Below, one piece after another: positions 33,162 through 43,046 of a DNA stretch of 64,000 nucleotides. How positions within the stretch are numbered: position 1 is the first letter of the stretch; each line of letters begins with the position of its first letter. Source of the stretch: Paraburkholderia youngii (GTDB lineage Bacteria > Pseudomonadota > Gammaproteobacteria > Burkholderiales > Burkholderiaceae); contig NZ_JAALDK010000002.1 in assembly GCF_013366925.1 (NCBI RefSeq), positions 186,001-250,000 on the forward strand, in the 5' to 3' direction. The notes beneath the pieces were generated by a model. That model did no database searches. It saw only the letters and a program-made list of their open reading frames with translations, and had not been told where the DNA came from. A program made the position numbers and the translations under genes.

Positions 33162-34118
33162 TTAGCGATCGCAGTCCTGCCCGCCCCGCGAAAGTGACGA
33201 TGCGACAAGATCGTGGCGCGTCTGCGTCCGCCGGGTGGAGTTTCTTCGTTCCAGCCGCCATGCGACACATACCGCGCCGATCGTCAACGGTGCGCCAATG
33301 AGCATCCCCATGCTCGGCTGCTCGTCAAGAAAAAGCCACCCTAGCACGACCGCCACCACAGGATTGACAAACGTGTACGTTGCGACCAACGTCGGTTGAA
33401 CACGGTCGAGCAGCCACACGTACACCGAAAATGCAACGACAGTACCCGCTATCGTCAGGTAAGCCAACGCGACGAGCGAGGATCCTGAGATTCGATCCGG
33501 TCGGAAAAGCTGCGCTTCGCCGGCTCCTGCGCTCAGCGCTGCAAGCACGATGCCGCCTGAGAGAAGTTCAATCCCCGAAAGTCTCAGGCCTTGTTTCGTG
33601 CCGCCGAAGTTTTGCACGGCGACGGTTGCGAGCGCCCACGAAAAACTCGAGCCTAACAGCGCGGCGAGCCAAAACGCGTCGATAGCCCCCGACGAAGAGG
33701 GAGCCCAGGCAATGACGCCTACCCCGGCAAAGCCCGCGCCGAGCGCGAGCCATACGGACCGCGAAGGCGCGCGTTGACCCGGTAGCGGGAAGCGCAGCAG
33801 GGCGATCCAGAACGGGATCGTGGCGAGCATGACCGCGGCAAGTCCGGACGGCACATGCCGCTGCGCGAGCGCCAATACCCCATGGCAACCTACGAAAAAC
33901 AGGAGTCCGCAAACAATTGCCAGCAGCAGCGTTCGCGGCGTCAGTGGGTCGCGTTCGCGCAAGGCACCCCAAAGGAGCAGTATGGTCCCGCCGGCCAGAC
34001 AGCGGATGCACATCAGCATCAGTGGCGGGAACGAGCGCAACGCGATGGCGACGCAAAGATAAGTCGACCCCCAGACGACGTAGATGATTGAAAACGCGAT
34101 GAGCAAGCGTACACGCAT
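33162..34118 (-). CDS. EamA/DMT-family transporter
   Basis: The 318-residue protein consists of ten hydrophobic helices in two EamA repeats, beginning LIAFSIIYVVWGSTYLCVAI (the family's VWGSTY start) and containing LGWLFLDEQPSMGMLIGAPL near the end of the second repeat. Such transporters usually export amino acids or other metabolites. The basic, Ser/Arg-rich last 30 residues look like read-through beyond the normal C-terminus. The gene is divergent from the ABATE/CGNR regulator 70 bases away, which likely controls it. Confidence 0.88.
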   Translation of the reverse strand: MRVRLLIAFSIIYVVWGSTYLCVAIALRSFPPLMLMCIRCLAGGTILLLWGALRERDPLTPRTLLLAIVCGLLFFVGCHGVLALAQRHVPSGLAAVMLATIPFWIALLRFPLPGQRAPSRSVWLALGAGFAGVGVIAWAPSSSGAIDAFWLAALLGSSFSWALATVAVQNFGGTKQGLRLSGIELLSGGIVLAALSAGAGEAQLFRPDRISGSSLVALAYLTIAGTVVAFSVYVWLLDRVQPTLVATYTFVNPVVAVVLGWLFLDEQPSMGMLIGAPLTIGAVCVAWRLERRNSTRRTQTRHDLVASSLSRGGQDCDR

Positions 34119-34188
34119 TGGCGCATTCCACTAATACATAACCGGTTAACAGGTTAGACTACGATCGGTATTTTGCAAGGAGTCGGCT

Positions 34189-34821
34189 ATGAGCATGGTC
34201 AACACCGCGTCACAGGCGAGCAGCGCATTCGTCGTCACCGAGGACCCTTGCATACCGTTCGTGAATACGGTCGCATGGAGACTAACCGGGGAGCCTCAGG
34301 AGCGGCTCGAGTCCGCCCGCTCATTGCTGGTTGTGCTGAGGGAGCAGCGGCTGGTCGACGATGGCCTGCTACGTGCGTACGGCGCCCAATGGAAGAGCGA
34401 TCCCAGGGCGGCTGACAACGCATACCGGCTTGCGATCGAAGCGCGCGAGGCGATCTATGCCGCCCTCTGCGGAGCCGCGAGGGAAAAGAAGACGCCGGCG
34501 GACCTGTCGTTGCTGTTTCGATTGCTCAGCGTCGACACGCCGGGCGCAACGCTGCTGCGCAAAAACGGTAGGTACGTCTGGTCATGGGACGCGAACGCGT
34601 TGCGCGCCGCGGCGTTGATAAGGCCATTCGTCGTCTCGGCGTTGGGGCTCCTGACGGGGCCACGCGCGAAACGGATCAAGCAGTGCGAAGACGCGCGCGG
34701 CTGCGGATGGCTTTTCGTCGATGAGAGCCGTGCGCAAAACAGGCGCTGGTGTTCGATGGGGGATTGCGGCAATTGCGCGAAAGCAAGGCGTAACTACGCG
34801 CGGGGGCGTGAATCCTCCTGA
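34189..34821 (+). CDS. ABATE-domain regulator with CGNR-type zinc finger
   Basis: The 210-residue protein has the N-terminal ABATE domain (PFVNTVAWRL, LESARSLLVVLRE) and a C-terminal zinc-finger segment (CGWLFVDESRAQNRRWCSMG, then DCGNCAKARR). The family's name-giving CGNR reads CGNC here, an Arg to Cys change by one base (CGC to TGC at about 34775). The zinc-binding Cys are kept. These proteins are putative stress-linked transcription regulators; this one stands head to head with the EamA gene. Confidence 0.82.
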   Translation: MSMVNTASQASSAFVVTEDPCIPFVNTVAWRLTGEPQERLESARSLLVVLREQRLVDDGLLRAYGAQWKSDPRAADNAYRLAIEAREAIYAALCGAAREKKTPADLSLLFRLLSVDTPGATLLRKNGRYVWSWDANALRAAALIRPFVVSALGLLTGPRAKRIKQCEDARGCGWLFVDESRAQNRRWCSMGDCGNCAKARRNYARGRESS

Positions 34822-35694
34822 GCGTATAAAACGATGGCATGCGTCGCAGGAAGCGGCCGTCGCTGAGCATGCAGAAGCAGAGTCCGTTGAAGGCGGCTTG
34901 GCGAAGGTGACAAGAACGCGGTGAACAGCTTCTTCGAAAAGCAGAGTGGCCGTTGGCTTCCGCGAGAAGAAGGAGGCTGAGCTTCGCGAGGCCGGCGAGT
35001 TCGAATTCCGCCTTCGATCCTGTTGCCGGCGCTGGATATCAACGTCGAAGTCTATACACGTTTTCCATGCGTGTCGTGTCGGCGATCATCAAGTTCGACA
35101 AGGTGATGAATCAGTTCGACTTCATGGTCTGGAACGGTATTCGTGACCAGATAACCTTGTCGGCGTAGGCGTCGTCACCGGAGACTTTCCAAAGCAACGC
35201 GAGCGCCAGTTCTGCCAACTTGTTTCCAGAGCTGACTATGGAGTTTTCAATGGTTGCTTTCCGGCGACGGGGATGAATGCGTGCTGCCGCCCCACAAACA
35301 GTCGTTCGACATCCGGTTGAAGATCGCTGACACCCATTAGCGGGCCCGGTGTCAAGTGAGCAAACAATATCTTCGACTGCCCGAGCAGACGATTTCGATT
35401 GCACTGACCGAATGCAGTAGCCGAGCGCACCCGTTTCTTCGATTCATGGCTGCGACGGATCGCGCCAGACACCCATCAGGATCAAGCGATCGGCGCTCAT
35501 CGGCTGCCTGTCGCCCTGGTGGCTCCGCCACTCCAGAAGAACCTTGGTGCCGCGACGCGTCCATTGGGTTCGCACAATACTCCTGGTTGCCAGACTTCCG
35601 GCATCAATCCAGGGGCAGAATGACGGCTACGGTGCTGCTCGGGCGCCTACCGAGTAATTGAGGGAATCTCGACAGGAAGGTCAGACTCACGGAT
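34822..35694. other. Region without a recognisable intact gene
   Basis: Only short open frames are present. A minus-strand piece around 35111-35220 (NKLAELALALLWKVSGDDAY) has protein-like composition and could be a gene remnant, but I cannot name a family. No transposase or inverted-repeat ends are visible. Confidence 0.4.
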
Positions 35695-35730
35695 GAAAAA
35701 ACCCGAAAGTTGACGACCAACTTTCGGGTT
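35695..35730 (-). terminator. Rho-independent terminator of the GH74 gene
   Basis: Perfect 13-base arms (35700-35712 and 35718-35730) with a 5-base loop; on the minus strand the stem ends in a run of T's (35701-35696 read backwards). It lies 78 bases after the stop codon of the GH74 gene. This is the clearest terminator in the window. Confidence 0.9.
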
Positions 35731-35807
35731 ACGGCAGCAACCAGATCGCCTATGCTCTCCCCCTCGCGATTGCAAGCCGCAACCGGACGGAGATAGGTCG
35801 ATCAACC

Positions 35808-38123
35808 TCAGTTGCTGAAGATTAGACCGCGAGCGACACCATTGACGTAAATGCGGCCATAAGTGTTCCAGTCGCCCACCACCACAGCGTTGCCGCCGAA
35901 CTGGTGCGCGTCGTCGTTGAAGCGCGACCACGTTGCGCCGCCATCGTCGGAGCGGAAGATGCCCCACTGGCCGTTGATCGTGCCTTCCACATAGACCGCG
36001 GCCGAGTATGGCGAGCCGGTTTGCGCCTTGCCCAGCGTGATATTGGTGGCCCCGAGCGTGCCGTTGGCGGTTGCAAAGGCGGTGAGCTTGGTCCAGGTCG
36101 CGCCTGAGTCCAGCGAGTGGTACACGGCATTGCCGTCGGCCACCCAGATGTCGCCCTCGGCGTTCGGGTTCACCGCCATCGACGTATCGCCCCAGGCATT
36201 CCAGGCCATGTTCGCGTTCACCGAGCCCTGGCTCAGCGTGAACGTGTGGCCGGCGTCGGTCGAGACGTAGACCTTGCCAGGCTGCCAGCTCCAGTTTGCG
36301 CCGCCCGAATCGAAGGCATAGACCTTGTTCGGGTTGTTGCGGTCCACGGCCAGGCGATAAGCGCGGAAGAAGCCATTCCAGGTGGCGGTAAACGCCGGCA
36401 GGTTGGTTTGCGTCCAGCTCGCGCCATTGTTCGTGGTGTACGACGGCACCGAGTCTTGCGGCGCCCAGACCAGGTTGTTGCGGGACGTGACTGCCAGGCT
36501 TTGCACCTGGCTTGAGCTGGCCGAGCCGCCGGTAGGCATCGACGGGAACTGCGACCAGCTATTGCCGGAGTCGCCGGACCAGAAGCCCTTGACGGCGGAA
36601 CCGTTGGCATTGTCGACGCCGGTGACGGCAATGTAGGACGGATCGGCCCACGCCATGTCGGCCGCATTGCCGCTGCTCCATCCGGGCATCGGAGTCCGCG
36701 TCGGCCGCGTCGCAAGGTCCGTGATCACCCACGCGCCGATGTCGCCCGCGGCGTTAATTAGCTTGTATTGCGCGCCGGCCGGAGGCGCGACGGCGAACAG
36801 CGTGGCGGTCTCTTCCAGGTTGTTGACCTTGGGGCTCCAGCCCGGCGTGGTCGAGGAGGCGTTCGTGGTTTCGCAGATGCCGCCGCCGTGGACGTGCATG
36901 ATGTGGTCGCGGTTGGCCGGGTCGATCGTGACGTTCTCGATCCAGCCGCGGCAGGTGTCGGACGTATGCGGCATGTTGGCCTCGACTTCGCGCCAGCTGG
37001 TGCCGCCATCATCGGACATTTGAATTTGCATGCTGGTGTCGCTCCAGCCTGTCATGCCCACCGCAATGCGGGCGATCGAGCCGGCGCCGTAGACGGACAG
37101 GCCGGCCATCCCCATGCTGGTGGAGCTCAAGAGCTGGGTCCAGGTGCTGTTGTTGCTGGCGCCGAACTTGTAGAGATAACTGGGGCCACTGCCGCCCTGA
37201 ACCTGAGGAGCTGTCGGGCGGAACGTCATGTAGAAGGTGCCGTCAGACGTCTTCACGACGTGCGGGATGTCGTAATTGGTCACGTTGGACGGGACCGCGA
37301 CCGGCGACCACGTGGCGCCGCCATTGGTGGACCGGTACAGCGTCGACGTCAAGCCTGCCGCCTGGGCATAGTCGGAGGCGACGGTGGCCCAGATGATCCA
37401 CGTCGGCTGCCCCGTCCCCTTGAATGGGGTATCGAAGATGATTTGTTCGACGCCGATCGGGGTCCCCCCGCCGGTCACCGTGGTGCTCGAGAAGCCCGTA
37501 ACCTGGCTCCACGTTTGGCCCGAGTCCGTGCTCTTCCAGATACCGGCCTTGCGCGAGCCGAACATCAACGTCGACGGATTCTGTGGGTCGACCGCCAGAC
37601 GTTCGCCGTAGCCCCGGGCGTTATCGTTGCCACCCACCGCGAACGGCAGCTCGTAGTGCGTCCAGGTGTTGCCGCGGTCGCTGGAAATGTAAATGCGGCC
37701 GTGGGCATCCTGACCCACGGTATCGCCGGTCATCATGTAGACCAGTTGGTCGTTGTTCGGGTCGAGGGCGATGCTCTCCACGCCGTGGTACCGGCCTTCG
37801 TCGGCGCCGAAACCCAGGCCGTCGGTGAGCGGGATCCACGACGAGGTCGTCGTGTCCCAGCGGTAGGCGCCGCCGACGTCGGTGCGTGCGTATAGCAGGC
37901 TTGCGTTGGTCGGATGGTAGATCAGGCCGGTGACATAGCCGCCGCCACCCCACTTGACGCTGGTCCAGCTCGTGGCCGGAACCGCCGCGGCAGCAACGGT
38001 CTGCGCGGACGCATGCGGCGCGCTGCCAGCCGTGCCGGACGATCCTCCGCCGCTGCACGAAACCAGGGGCAACACCGCAACGGTGGCCCAAAACACTCGG
38101 TGAATTCTTCCTTTCATCTTCAT
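35808..38123 (-). CDS. GH74-type xyloglucanase-like lipoprotein
   Basis: From ATG 38123 the protein has 771 residues. A lipoprotein signal ends in LPLVSC (Cys at about residue 23), followed by a Gly/Ser linker. The rest is a two-propeller fold of BNR-type repeats (SSDRGNTWTHY, STDSGQTWSQV, STNGGATWSPV, SDDGGATWSRF). WGGGGYVTGLIYHPTNASLL and ARTDVGGAYRWD are typical of GH74, with the Asp of DVGG as a likely catalytic residue and a second candidate in DMAWADP. GH74 enzymes cut xyloglucan. No other polysaccharide gene is near, so the real substrate is open. The frame is open to 38219 but has no signal sequence before 38123. Confidence 0.88.
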   Translation of the reverse strand: MKMKGRIHRVFWATVAVLPLVSCSGGGSSGTAGSAPHASAQTVAAAAVPATSWTSVKWGGGGYVTGLIYHPTNASLLYARTDVGGAYRWDTTTSSWIPLTDGLGFGADEGRYHGVESIALDPNNDQLVYMMTGDTVGQDAHGRIYISSDRGNTWTHYELPFAVGGNDNARGYGERLAVDPQNPSTLMFGSRKAGIWKSTDSGQTWSQVTGFSSTTVTGGGTPIGVEQIIFDTPFKGTGQPTWIIWATVASDYAQAAGLTSTLYRSTNGGATWSPVAVPSNVTNYDIPHVVKTSDGTFYMTFRPTAPQVQGGSGPSYLYKFGASNNSTWTQLLSSTSMGMAGLSVYGAGSIARIAVGMTGWSDTSMQIQMSDDGGTSWREVEANMPHTSDTCRGWIENVTIDPANRDHIMHVHGGGICETTNASSTTPGWSPKVNNLEETATLFAVAPPAGAQYKLINAAGDIGAWVITDLATRPTRTPMPGWSSGNAADMAWADPSYIAVTGVDNANGSAVKGFWSGDSGNSWSQFPSMPTGGSASSSQVQSLAVTSRNNLVWAPQDSVPSYTTNNGASWTQTNLPAFTATWNGFFRAYRLAVDRNNPNKVYAFDSGGANWSWQPGKVYVSTDAGHTFTLSQGSVNANMAWNAWGDTSMAVNPNAEGDIWVADGNAVYHSLDSGATWTKLTAFATANGTLGATNITLGKAQTGSPYSAAVYVEGTINGQWGIFRSDDGGATWSRFNDDAHQFGGNAVVVGDWNTYGRIYVNGVARGLIFSN

Positions 38124-38321
38124 TTTGTTTTCCGTTCGGTCATGATGCCTTCGGCAGCCTCTTTCGACGCAATGCATCCCTTCTTGCGTCGATAGCGATC
38201 TTAATTGCCGTATCGCCAAAAAACACCGAGCGCGGCGTGGAAAAAGCGTAAGGAAATCCTTGTTTTTTGTTGGCTATTTCCTGTTTTCTTCGTAAGCGGG
38301 TAAGCAACCATCACTCCACGC

Positions 38322-38690
38322 TTACGGTTTGCCGGTCACATAGGCGATTTCTAGCACCAAGGCCATTGGCATATTCGGAATCGCGTCGAGTCCCGGTGCG
38401 AGGAGGGCCCCATCGGTTGAATAACCGGCTGCAGCTACACATATCGCTTCGAATTTTCCGCTGCCCGGCCACGTCTCCCGCAATAACAGCCGATACACTG
38501 CGTCGTCCATGACGACCTCGTACAAAGGGAACTCATTGCCGAGCCAAATGGAAGTACTACCGAGCTTGGGCCGTTCCGGCTGAGAAAGCCGCCATGCTTT
38601 CGCAAGGGAAACCAGGCCGGTCCTGCGATCCGTTACCGACCGGAATCGCTCATCGAACACCGGAATATGCAGGGTGTAATAGGAAGACAT
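38322..38690 (-). CDS. Hypothetical protein (122 residues)
   Basis: The ORF begins MSSYYTLHIPVFDERFRSVT and contains GSTSIWLGNEFPLYEVVMDD and LRETWPGSGKFEAI. Composition is that of a soluble, globular protein, without signal peptide or membrane helix. I do not recognise the family. It is isolated between the GH74 gene and the LysR regulator. Confidence 0.55.
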   Translation of the reverse strand: MSSYYTLHIPVFDERFRSVTDRRTGLVSLAKAWRLSQPERPKLGSTSIWLGNEFPLYEVVMDDAVYRLLLRETWPGSGKFEAICVAAAGYSTDGALLAPGLDAIPNMPMALVLEIAYVTGKP

Positions 38691-38861
38691 GGGTCGGGAA
38701 TTGAGACCTTACACGGCCATGAACTGACGTTTGGCCGGCGGTTCGCTCGGACAGTCAAACGGCCGCTAGGCATCGACAAACGGGCATTCGTTGAAGCCCT
38801 TTTTACTGCTGGATTTCTTCGCTCTGTTGGCGCCGGTGGAGTTGAGCGACTTGGCGGGCGC

Positions 38862-39821
38862 TTATCGGGCCGGTATCGACGGATCCTCTTGCGCGAGCTG
38901 AGTCAAGACGTCAGCGAGTGTGCGAATCTTGATTTGTCCGGCTCGTTGCGAGGGAAAGACGAGGAAGTAGCCCAGACCGTTCTGCGCAACCTCACTGAAC
39001 GGCATGACGAGTGCCCCCGCCTCGAGGCGTTCCTTCGCCATCCGAGGGTCGCCAATAGCAACGCCATGTCCCTGTGCGGCGGCGGTAAGTGCTAATTCGA
39101 GGGTATCAAAGACGAGCCCGCCTTCGGTGTCGAAGTGGGTCGCACCGACACGATCGAGCCAGCATCGCCACTCGCCGCGGTCCTGTCCCGGATGCAGCAA
39201 TTTGATGCGAACAAGGTCAGCTACGGATTTCAGCGTCGCGGCCAGTTCGCTCGTACACATCGGCGTCAGGTGCTCTTGAAATAACGGTATCGCGTTCATA
39301 CCCGTCCAATGTCCGGCTCCGCGCACAACGATGGCGTCGACATCGGGCGCAGTGAAATTGGGCGCATCGTCTGCCGATGTATAGATGCGCAATTCTGTCC
39401 CTGGCAGCGCGAGATTGATCACTGACACCCGCGGTAGCAACCAGCGAATCGCAAATGTGGACGGTAGCCGCAGGGTGAGAACAGACGCGGACTGTGTGAG
39501 AAAGTCTGCGTGTCGAACCAGTTGTGTGAGCAGGTTCACGGCCACCGTCAACAGAGCATTTCCTTCTGCTGTCAGCGTCAGCCCTGACACGTGGCGCACG
39601 AACAGCGCACATCGATAGTGGGCTTCCAGTTGCTGGACCTGGCGGCTCACCGCACCCTGCGTTCGACACAGATGGTTAGCGGCCTTGCTGATACTGCCAA
39701 GTTCTGCCGCAGCGACGAACGCTTGGTACGCAGACAGTGGAGGCAAAGCACGCGTGAGGTCTGCCAGAGGATATGCACGATTCGCATACCGGGGTTGCGA
39801 ATTTTTCGATTGTTCGGTCAT
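38862..39821 (-). CDS. LysR-family transcriptional regulator (GcvA-like)
   Basis: The 319-residue protein has a winged helix-turn-helix at about residues 28-87 (LPPLSAYQAFVAAAELGSIS, AVSRQVQQLEAHYRCALFVR) and a C-terminal ligand-binding domain (TEGGLVFDTLELALTAAAQG, HGVAIGDPRMAKERLEAGAL) of the GcvA/AmpR type. It is divergent from the NTF2-like gene, with 75 bases between the starts, the usual arrangement for a LysR regulator and its target. Confidence 0.9.
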   Translation of the reverse strand: MTEQSKNSQPRYANRAYPLADLTRALPPLSAYQAFVAAAELGSISKAANHLCRTQGAVSRQVQQLEAHYRCALFVRHVSGLTLTAEGNALLTVAVNLLTQLVRHADFLTQSASVLTLRLPSTFAIRWLLPRVSVINLALPGTELRIYTSADDAPNFTAPDVDAIVVRGAGHWTGMNAIPLFQEHLTPMCTSELAATLKSVADLVRIKLLHPGQDRGEWRCWLDRVGATHFDTEGGLVFDTLELALTAAAQGHGVAIGDPRMAKERLEAGALVMPFSEVAQNGLGYFLVFPSQRAGQIKIRTLADVLTQLAQEDPSIPAR

Positions 39822-39896
39822 CGCTGCGTCGCTATCGTGGCTGCGTCAGATCCGCTGTCCTTCGTGCGAGCAGACCTGTCAACAAACCTTCGGAGA

Positions 39897-40301
39897 ATGA
39901 TTGTGGATTCATCATCGGGAGCACTATACACGCGGCAGATTCGCACCTACCTGAGCGAACTGGAGCGCGGCGATGTCGCCGCAATCTGCGCCTTGTTCGC
40001 AGCGGACGCACAGATATTCTCGCCTTTTCTCGGCTGGATGCACCCCGCGCCCTTCTTTGCAAAGGTTGATGCAGCATCGGGAGACAGCCGGATCACACTC
40101 ATCGATATCTGCGTCAGCACGACGGGTGCCCGACGCGCGACCGGTTATTTCGCCTACGACTGGGGGCTGAAAGACGGCTCTGCGGTGAAATTTGAGTGTG
40201 TTGACGTATTCGAGTTCGACGAAAGCGGCCGCATCAAGCAGATGATCATCGTTTACGACACGCATCCTGTTCGCAACACAGTAGGCGACAAATACGCGTA
40301 G
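39897..40301 (+). CDS. Nuclear transport factor 2-like (SnoaL-like) protein
   Basis: From ATG 39897 (CGGAG 3 bases upstream) the protein has 134 residues, typical of the NTF2/SnoaL fold: RQIRTYLSELERGDVAAICA, LFAADAQIFSPFLG, FECVDVFEFDESGRIKQMII. Members are small isomerases, cyclases or binding proteins, often acting on ring compounds. The divergent LysR gene probably controls it. The exact activity cannot be told. Confidence 0.8.
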   Translation: MIVDSSSGALYTRQIRTYLSELERGDVAAICALFAADAQIFSPFLGWMHPAPFFAKVDAASGDSRITLIDICVSTTGARRATGYFAYDWGLKDGSAVKFECVDVFEFDESGRIKQMIIVYDTHPVRNTVGDKYA

Positions 40302-41355
40302 CGGCGGCGGGACCTTTGCCGCGCATGGAGTCATTGAATGACGCGCCCGTCGTCACCTTCGCTAGCAAAGCCAGCGTCGTCGCCGGAGCCGACGGGATGC
40401 GTCCATGACGGTGCGTGTGTCATAAGGTGACGGCCATTAGCAAACGCGATGCCGCACGAGAAATGGGGTGGCCGAACCATTCGGAGAGGTAAGGCGGGGA
40501 TCGGCCCATCAGCGGCCATTCGGCTCGGCGCTCGCACAGCCCTGCGAACGTCTGCTCCGCATGTCGTACTTGCCGTATGGCGTGCAGTCAGCATCGCCCA
40601 GCTGTCAGCACGTCAATCCCGGGCTTTGCTTGCCCAATAGCGGGAGGGGGATGCGCAGGCTGGAACAATCGCGTTCGACAGTAGGCTGCGCGAGAGCCCG
40701 AGGCGCGTCGTCCCGGACTCCAGCACAAGGGCATTGATAATGTTCAACGTGGTACGGCGAGGAAACGCGTCCCGCGCGGTCGGCTCGCAAACTTTCGACG
40801 GCCCTGAGCAATTCAATAACCGCCGCCTTGACGACCTGCCACGTCGCTTTGATCCGTTCGAATACGGGCGACTGCGCTACGCGCATCTGGATGAGCGGTC
40901 CCGTCCCGATCGCAATCGAACTCCTGGCAGCCACCCACCTCGATCCCCCAGTGGTGGAAGGCCTCTGGCGGCAGGCGGAAAGTAATGGTCGACTCGGACC
41001 AGGAGCAGATCCGAGTGACCGGCAGGCGATGGCACCGGCACCGACTCCCAAGAAGAAGCGCCACGGATTGACACAGTAAAGGTGACGATCCTGCAAGAGA
41101 GCATGGTTTGCACGCCAAAGGCGACGAATGCGGTGGCGGAGGCTAGCGGCTCCAGCTCCGAACTTACCCTGCGGCTAACGCGCAACCGCTTCGCAGCCCT
41201 CGACCGGTTCCCGATGAATCGCAAAGCTCAAATCCATAGAGGCGCATCGCCGGCCTCTGCCACAGCTGCTTATTGCAATGATGCTCTCAGCCTTTCAGCC
41301 GCGACGGTGCGGAGCAGCTTGAAGAGGCGCAACACTACCTCGTCGAATTTCGCTC
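40302..41355. other. About 1 kb without a recognisable gene
   Basis: Several open frames of 60-160 codons occur on both strands, the longest at 40605-41096 on the minus strand, but none has a ribosome-binding site, a family motif or natural composition. The region probably contains eroded DNA between the LysR pair and the catabolic cluster. Confidence 0.45.
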
Positions 41356-42288
41356 TCAGCGCCGCGCGTAATGCTGTTCGATGCCTTGCGCGAGCTGTGT
41401 GACGAGCCGCTGCATCGCCACCTGAGTCCGCCATGCGACATGTGGAGTCACGATCAGATCCGTGCGCGCGCTGGTCAACAGCGGATGATCGATCGCTGGC
41501 GGCTCCTGCTCGAGGACGTCGAGCGCGGCATTCGCGATCAGCTTGCGGTCGAGCGCCTCGATCAGCGCCCTCTCGTCGACAATGCCGCCGCGCGCGGCAT
41601 TCACGAGCGACGCGCTGCGCTTCATTCGCTCGAATTCGGCGAGACCGAACAGATGCCGCGTTTCGTCGGTAAGCGGGCAGTGCAGGCTGATCACATCCGC
41701 CTCACGCAGCACCTCGCCGAATGCAGTGTAGCCTTCGCGCACCGCCCTGGCGTGCCTGCGCTCGGCGAAGAGCACACGCATGCCGAACGCGCCGGCCAGT
41801 TCGGCGAGTCGCTTTCCACCGTGACCGGCACCGACGATGCCGAGCGTCGAACCGTGCAGATCCTCGATCGGATGCAATTCAGCATAAAAAGTGGGTGACC
41901 CGCTCCAGCCTCCAGCATAAACGTCGTTCCAGTAAGGAACCAGGTTGCGGCGCAGCGCGAGCATCAATGCGAACGCGTGTTCTGGCACGGAGATCGTCGA
42001 ATAGCCCGGACATGCGACTACTTCGATGCTCCGTTGGCGGCATGTTTTCATATCCAGATGATTGACGCCTGCGGCCGGCACGCCGATCACTTCCAGTTGC
42101 GGCAACTGCGCGAGCATCTCCCCCGTCAGCGGAACCTTGTTGGTCACGACGATCTGCGCGTCACGGCAGCGCTGTACCACCTGTTCTTGCGTAGTGGACG
42201 AATATTCGACCCAGCGATGTGGGAACGGAAACTCGGGTAGATCGGCCGACAGCGTCGCGCGGTCCAGAAAGACTATGGTTTTCAACAA
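41356..42288 (-). CDS. D-2-hydroxyacid dehydrogenase (NAD(P)-dependent)
   Basis: The 310-residue protein has the split Rossmann fold of the family: GIVGAGHGGKRLAELAGAFG (nucleotide loop, GxGxxG-like), the catalytic Arg in LVNAARGGIVDERALIEAL, Glu in ALDVLEQEPP and His in LIVTPHVAWRT. Enzymes of this type reduce 2-keto acids such as hydroxypyruvate, glyoxylate or pyruvate. It is the last gene of the minus-strand arm (DctP, DctQM, GntR, this gene), 15 bases after the GntR stop. It may process the keto acid released by the HpaI-type aldolase encoded on the other arm. Confidence 0.9.
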   Translation of the reverse strand: MLKTIVFLDRATLSADLPEFPFPHRWVEYSSTTQEQVVQRCRDAQIVVTNKVPLTGEMLAQLPQLEVIGVPAAGVNHLDMKTCRQRSIEVVACPGYSTISVPEHAFALMLALRRNLVPYWNDVYAGGWSGSPTFYAELHPIEDLHGSTLGIVGAGHGGKRLAELAGAFGMRVLFAERRHARAVREGYTAFGEVLREADVISLHCPLTDETRHLFGLAEFERMKRSASLVNAARGGIVDERALIEALDRKLIANAALDVLEQEPPAIDHPLLTSARTDLIVTPHVAWRTQVAMQRLVTQLAQGIEQHYARR

Positions 42289-42303
42289 GCTACTCCAGGC
42301 TCA

Positions 42304-43020
42304 TTAACGTTCGGACGCGCTCGTGGACACGGTGTCGAGCATGCGCTTCTTGCCCGTCTGCACGTGATTCTCGAAAGCCTGTGCAGCGGCGTCGGCCTGA
42401 CCCGCACGCAGCGCCTCGAAAAGCTCGCGGTGTTCTTTCGCGGAACGCTGCATCTGCGCGAACGAATACACGCCTTTGTGAATGTAAAGCGTCAGTTCAT
42501 CTGCGACAGCCTGGTTGATCGTGATCAGCCGCGGATTCTTGGTCGCTGCCATTAGTTGACGGTGGAACTCGGTATTCAGACTCTGATACAGAGGCGTGTT
42601 GCGCTCGGCCACGGCGGAGTCCATCTTGTCAACGAGAAGGCTCAGCGACTGCTCCTCGTCGGTGGTGAGACGCAGCGCGGCGAGACGTCCCGCGGTGCGT
42701 GCGAGCCCTGCTCGAATCTCGTAGAGATCCATCGCCTCTTCGAGCGACAGCCGCCGTACTTCGGCGCCACGGTTCGGGACGATTCGCACGAGCCCCGCCT
42801 GCTCGAGCGAGCGCAGGGCCTCTCGCGCTGAATTGCGGCCGACGCCGATCTGGTTTGCGAGCGCCTGCTCATTCACGCGTTCACCGGGGCGCAAGTCCCC
42901 CCGCTGAATCATGGCGCGCACCTGTTCGCGAATGTCTTCGAGCTTCGACGCAATTACCTCGGGCGCGCGCGCGTTCGCCTTGCCGTTCAGTTCACTGTCA
43001 AACGCGTTTTTCATGTCCAT
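42304..43020 (-). CDS. GntR-family (FCD-type) transcriptional regulator
   Basis: From ATG 43020, behind AAAGGG, the protein has 238 residues. The N-terminal winged helix reads GERVNEQALANQIGVGRNSA and REALRSLEQAGLVRIVPNRG; the C-terminal helical FCD ligand domain has LYEIRAGLARTAGRLAALRL and EFHRQLMAATKNPRLITI. FCD regulators bind organic acids and usually repress linked catabolic genes. The palindromic divergent promoter at 46151-46187 is the obvious target. Confidence 0.9.
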   Translation of the reverse strand: MDMKNAFDSELNGKANARAPEVIASKLEDIREQVRAMIQRGDLRPGERVNEQALANQIGVGRNSAREALRSLEQAGLVRIVPNRGAEVRRLSLEEAMDLYEIRAGLARTAGRLAALRLTTDEEQSLSLLVDKMDSAVAERNTPLYQSLNTEFHRQLMAATKNPRLITINQAVADELTLYIHKGVYSFAQMQRSAKEHRELFEALRAGQADAAAQAFENHVQTGKKRMLDTVSTSASER

Positions 43021-43046
43021 TGCCCTTTCTGTGCCATTCGATACAT

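Noticed and set aside
40605..41096. 163-codon minus-strand ORF in the gap before the hydroxyacid dehydrogenase
   Set aside because: Composition and lack of start signal or motif make it indistinguishable from a chance frame.
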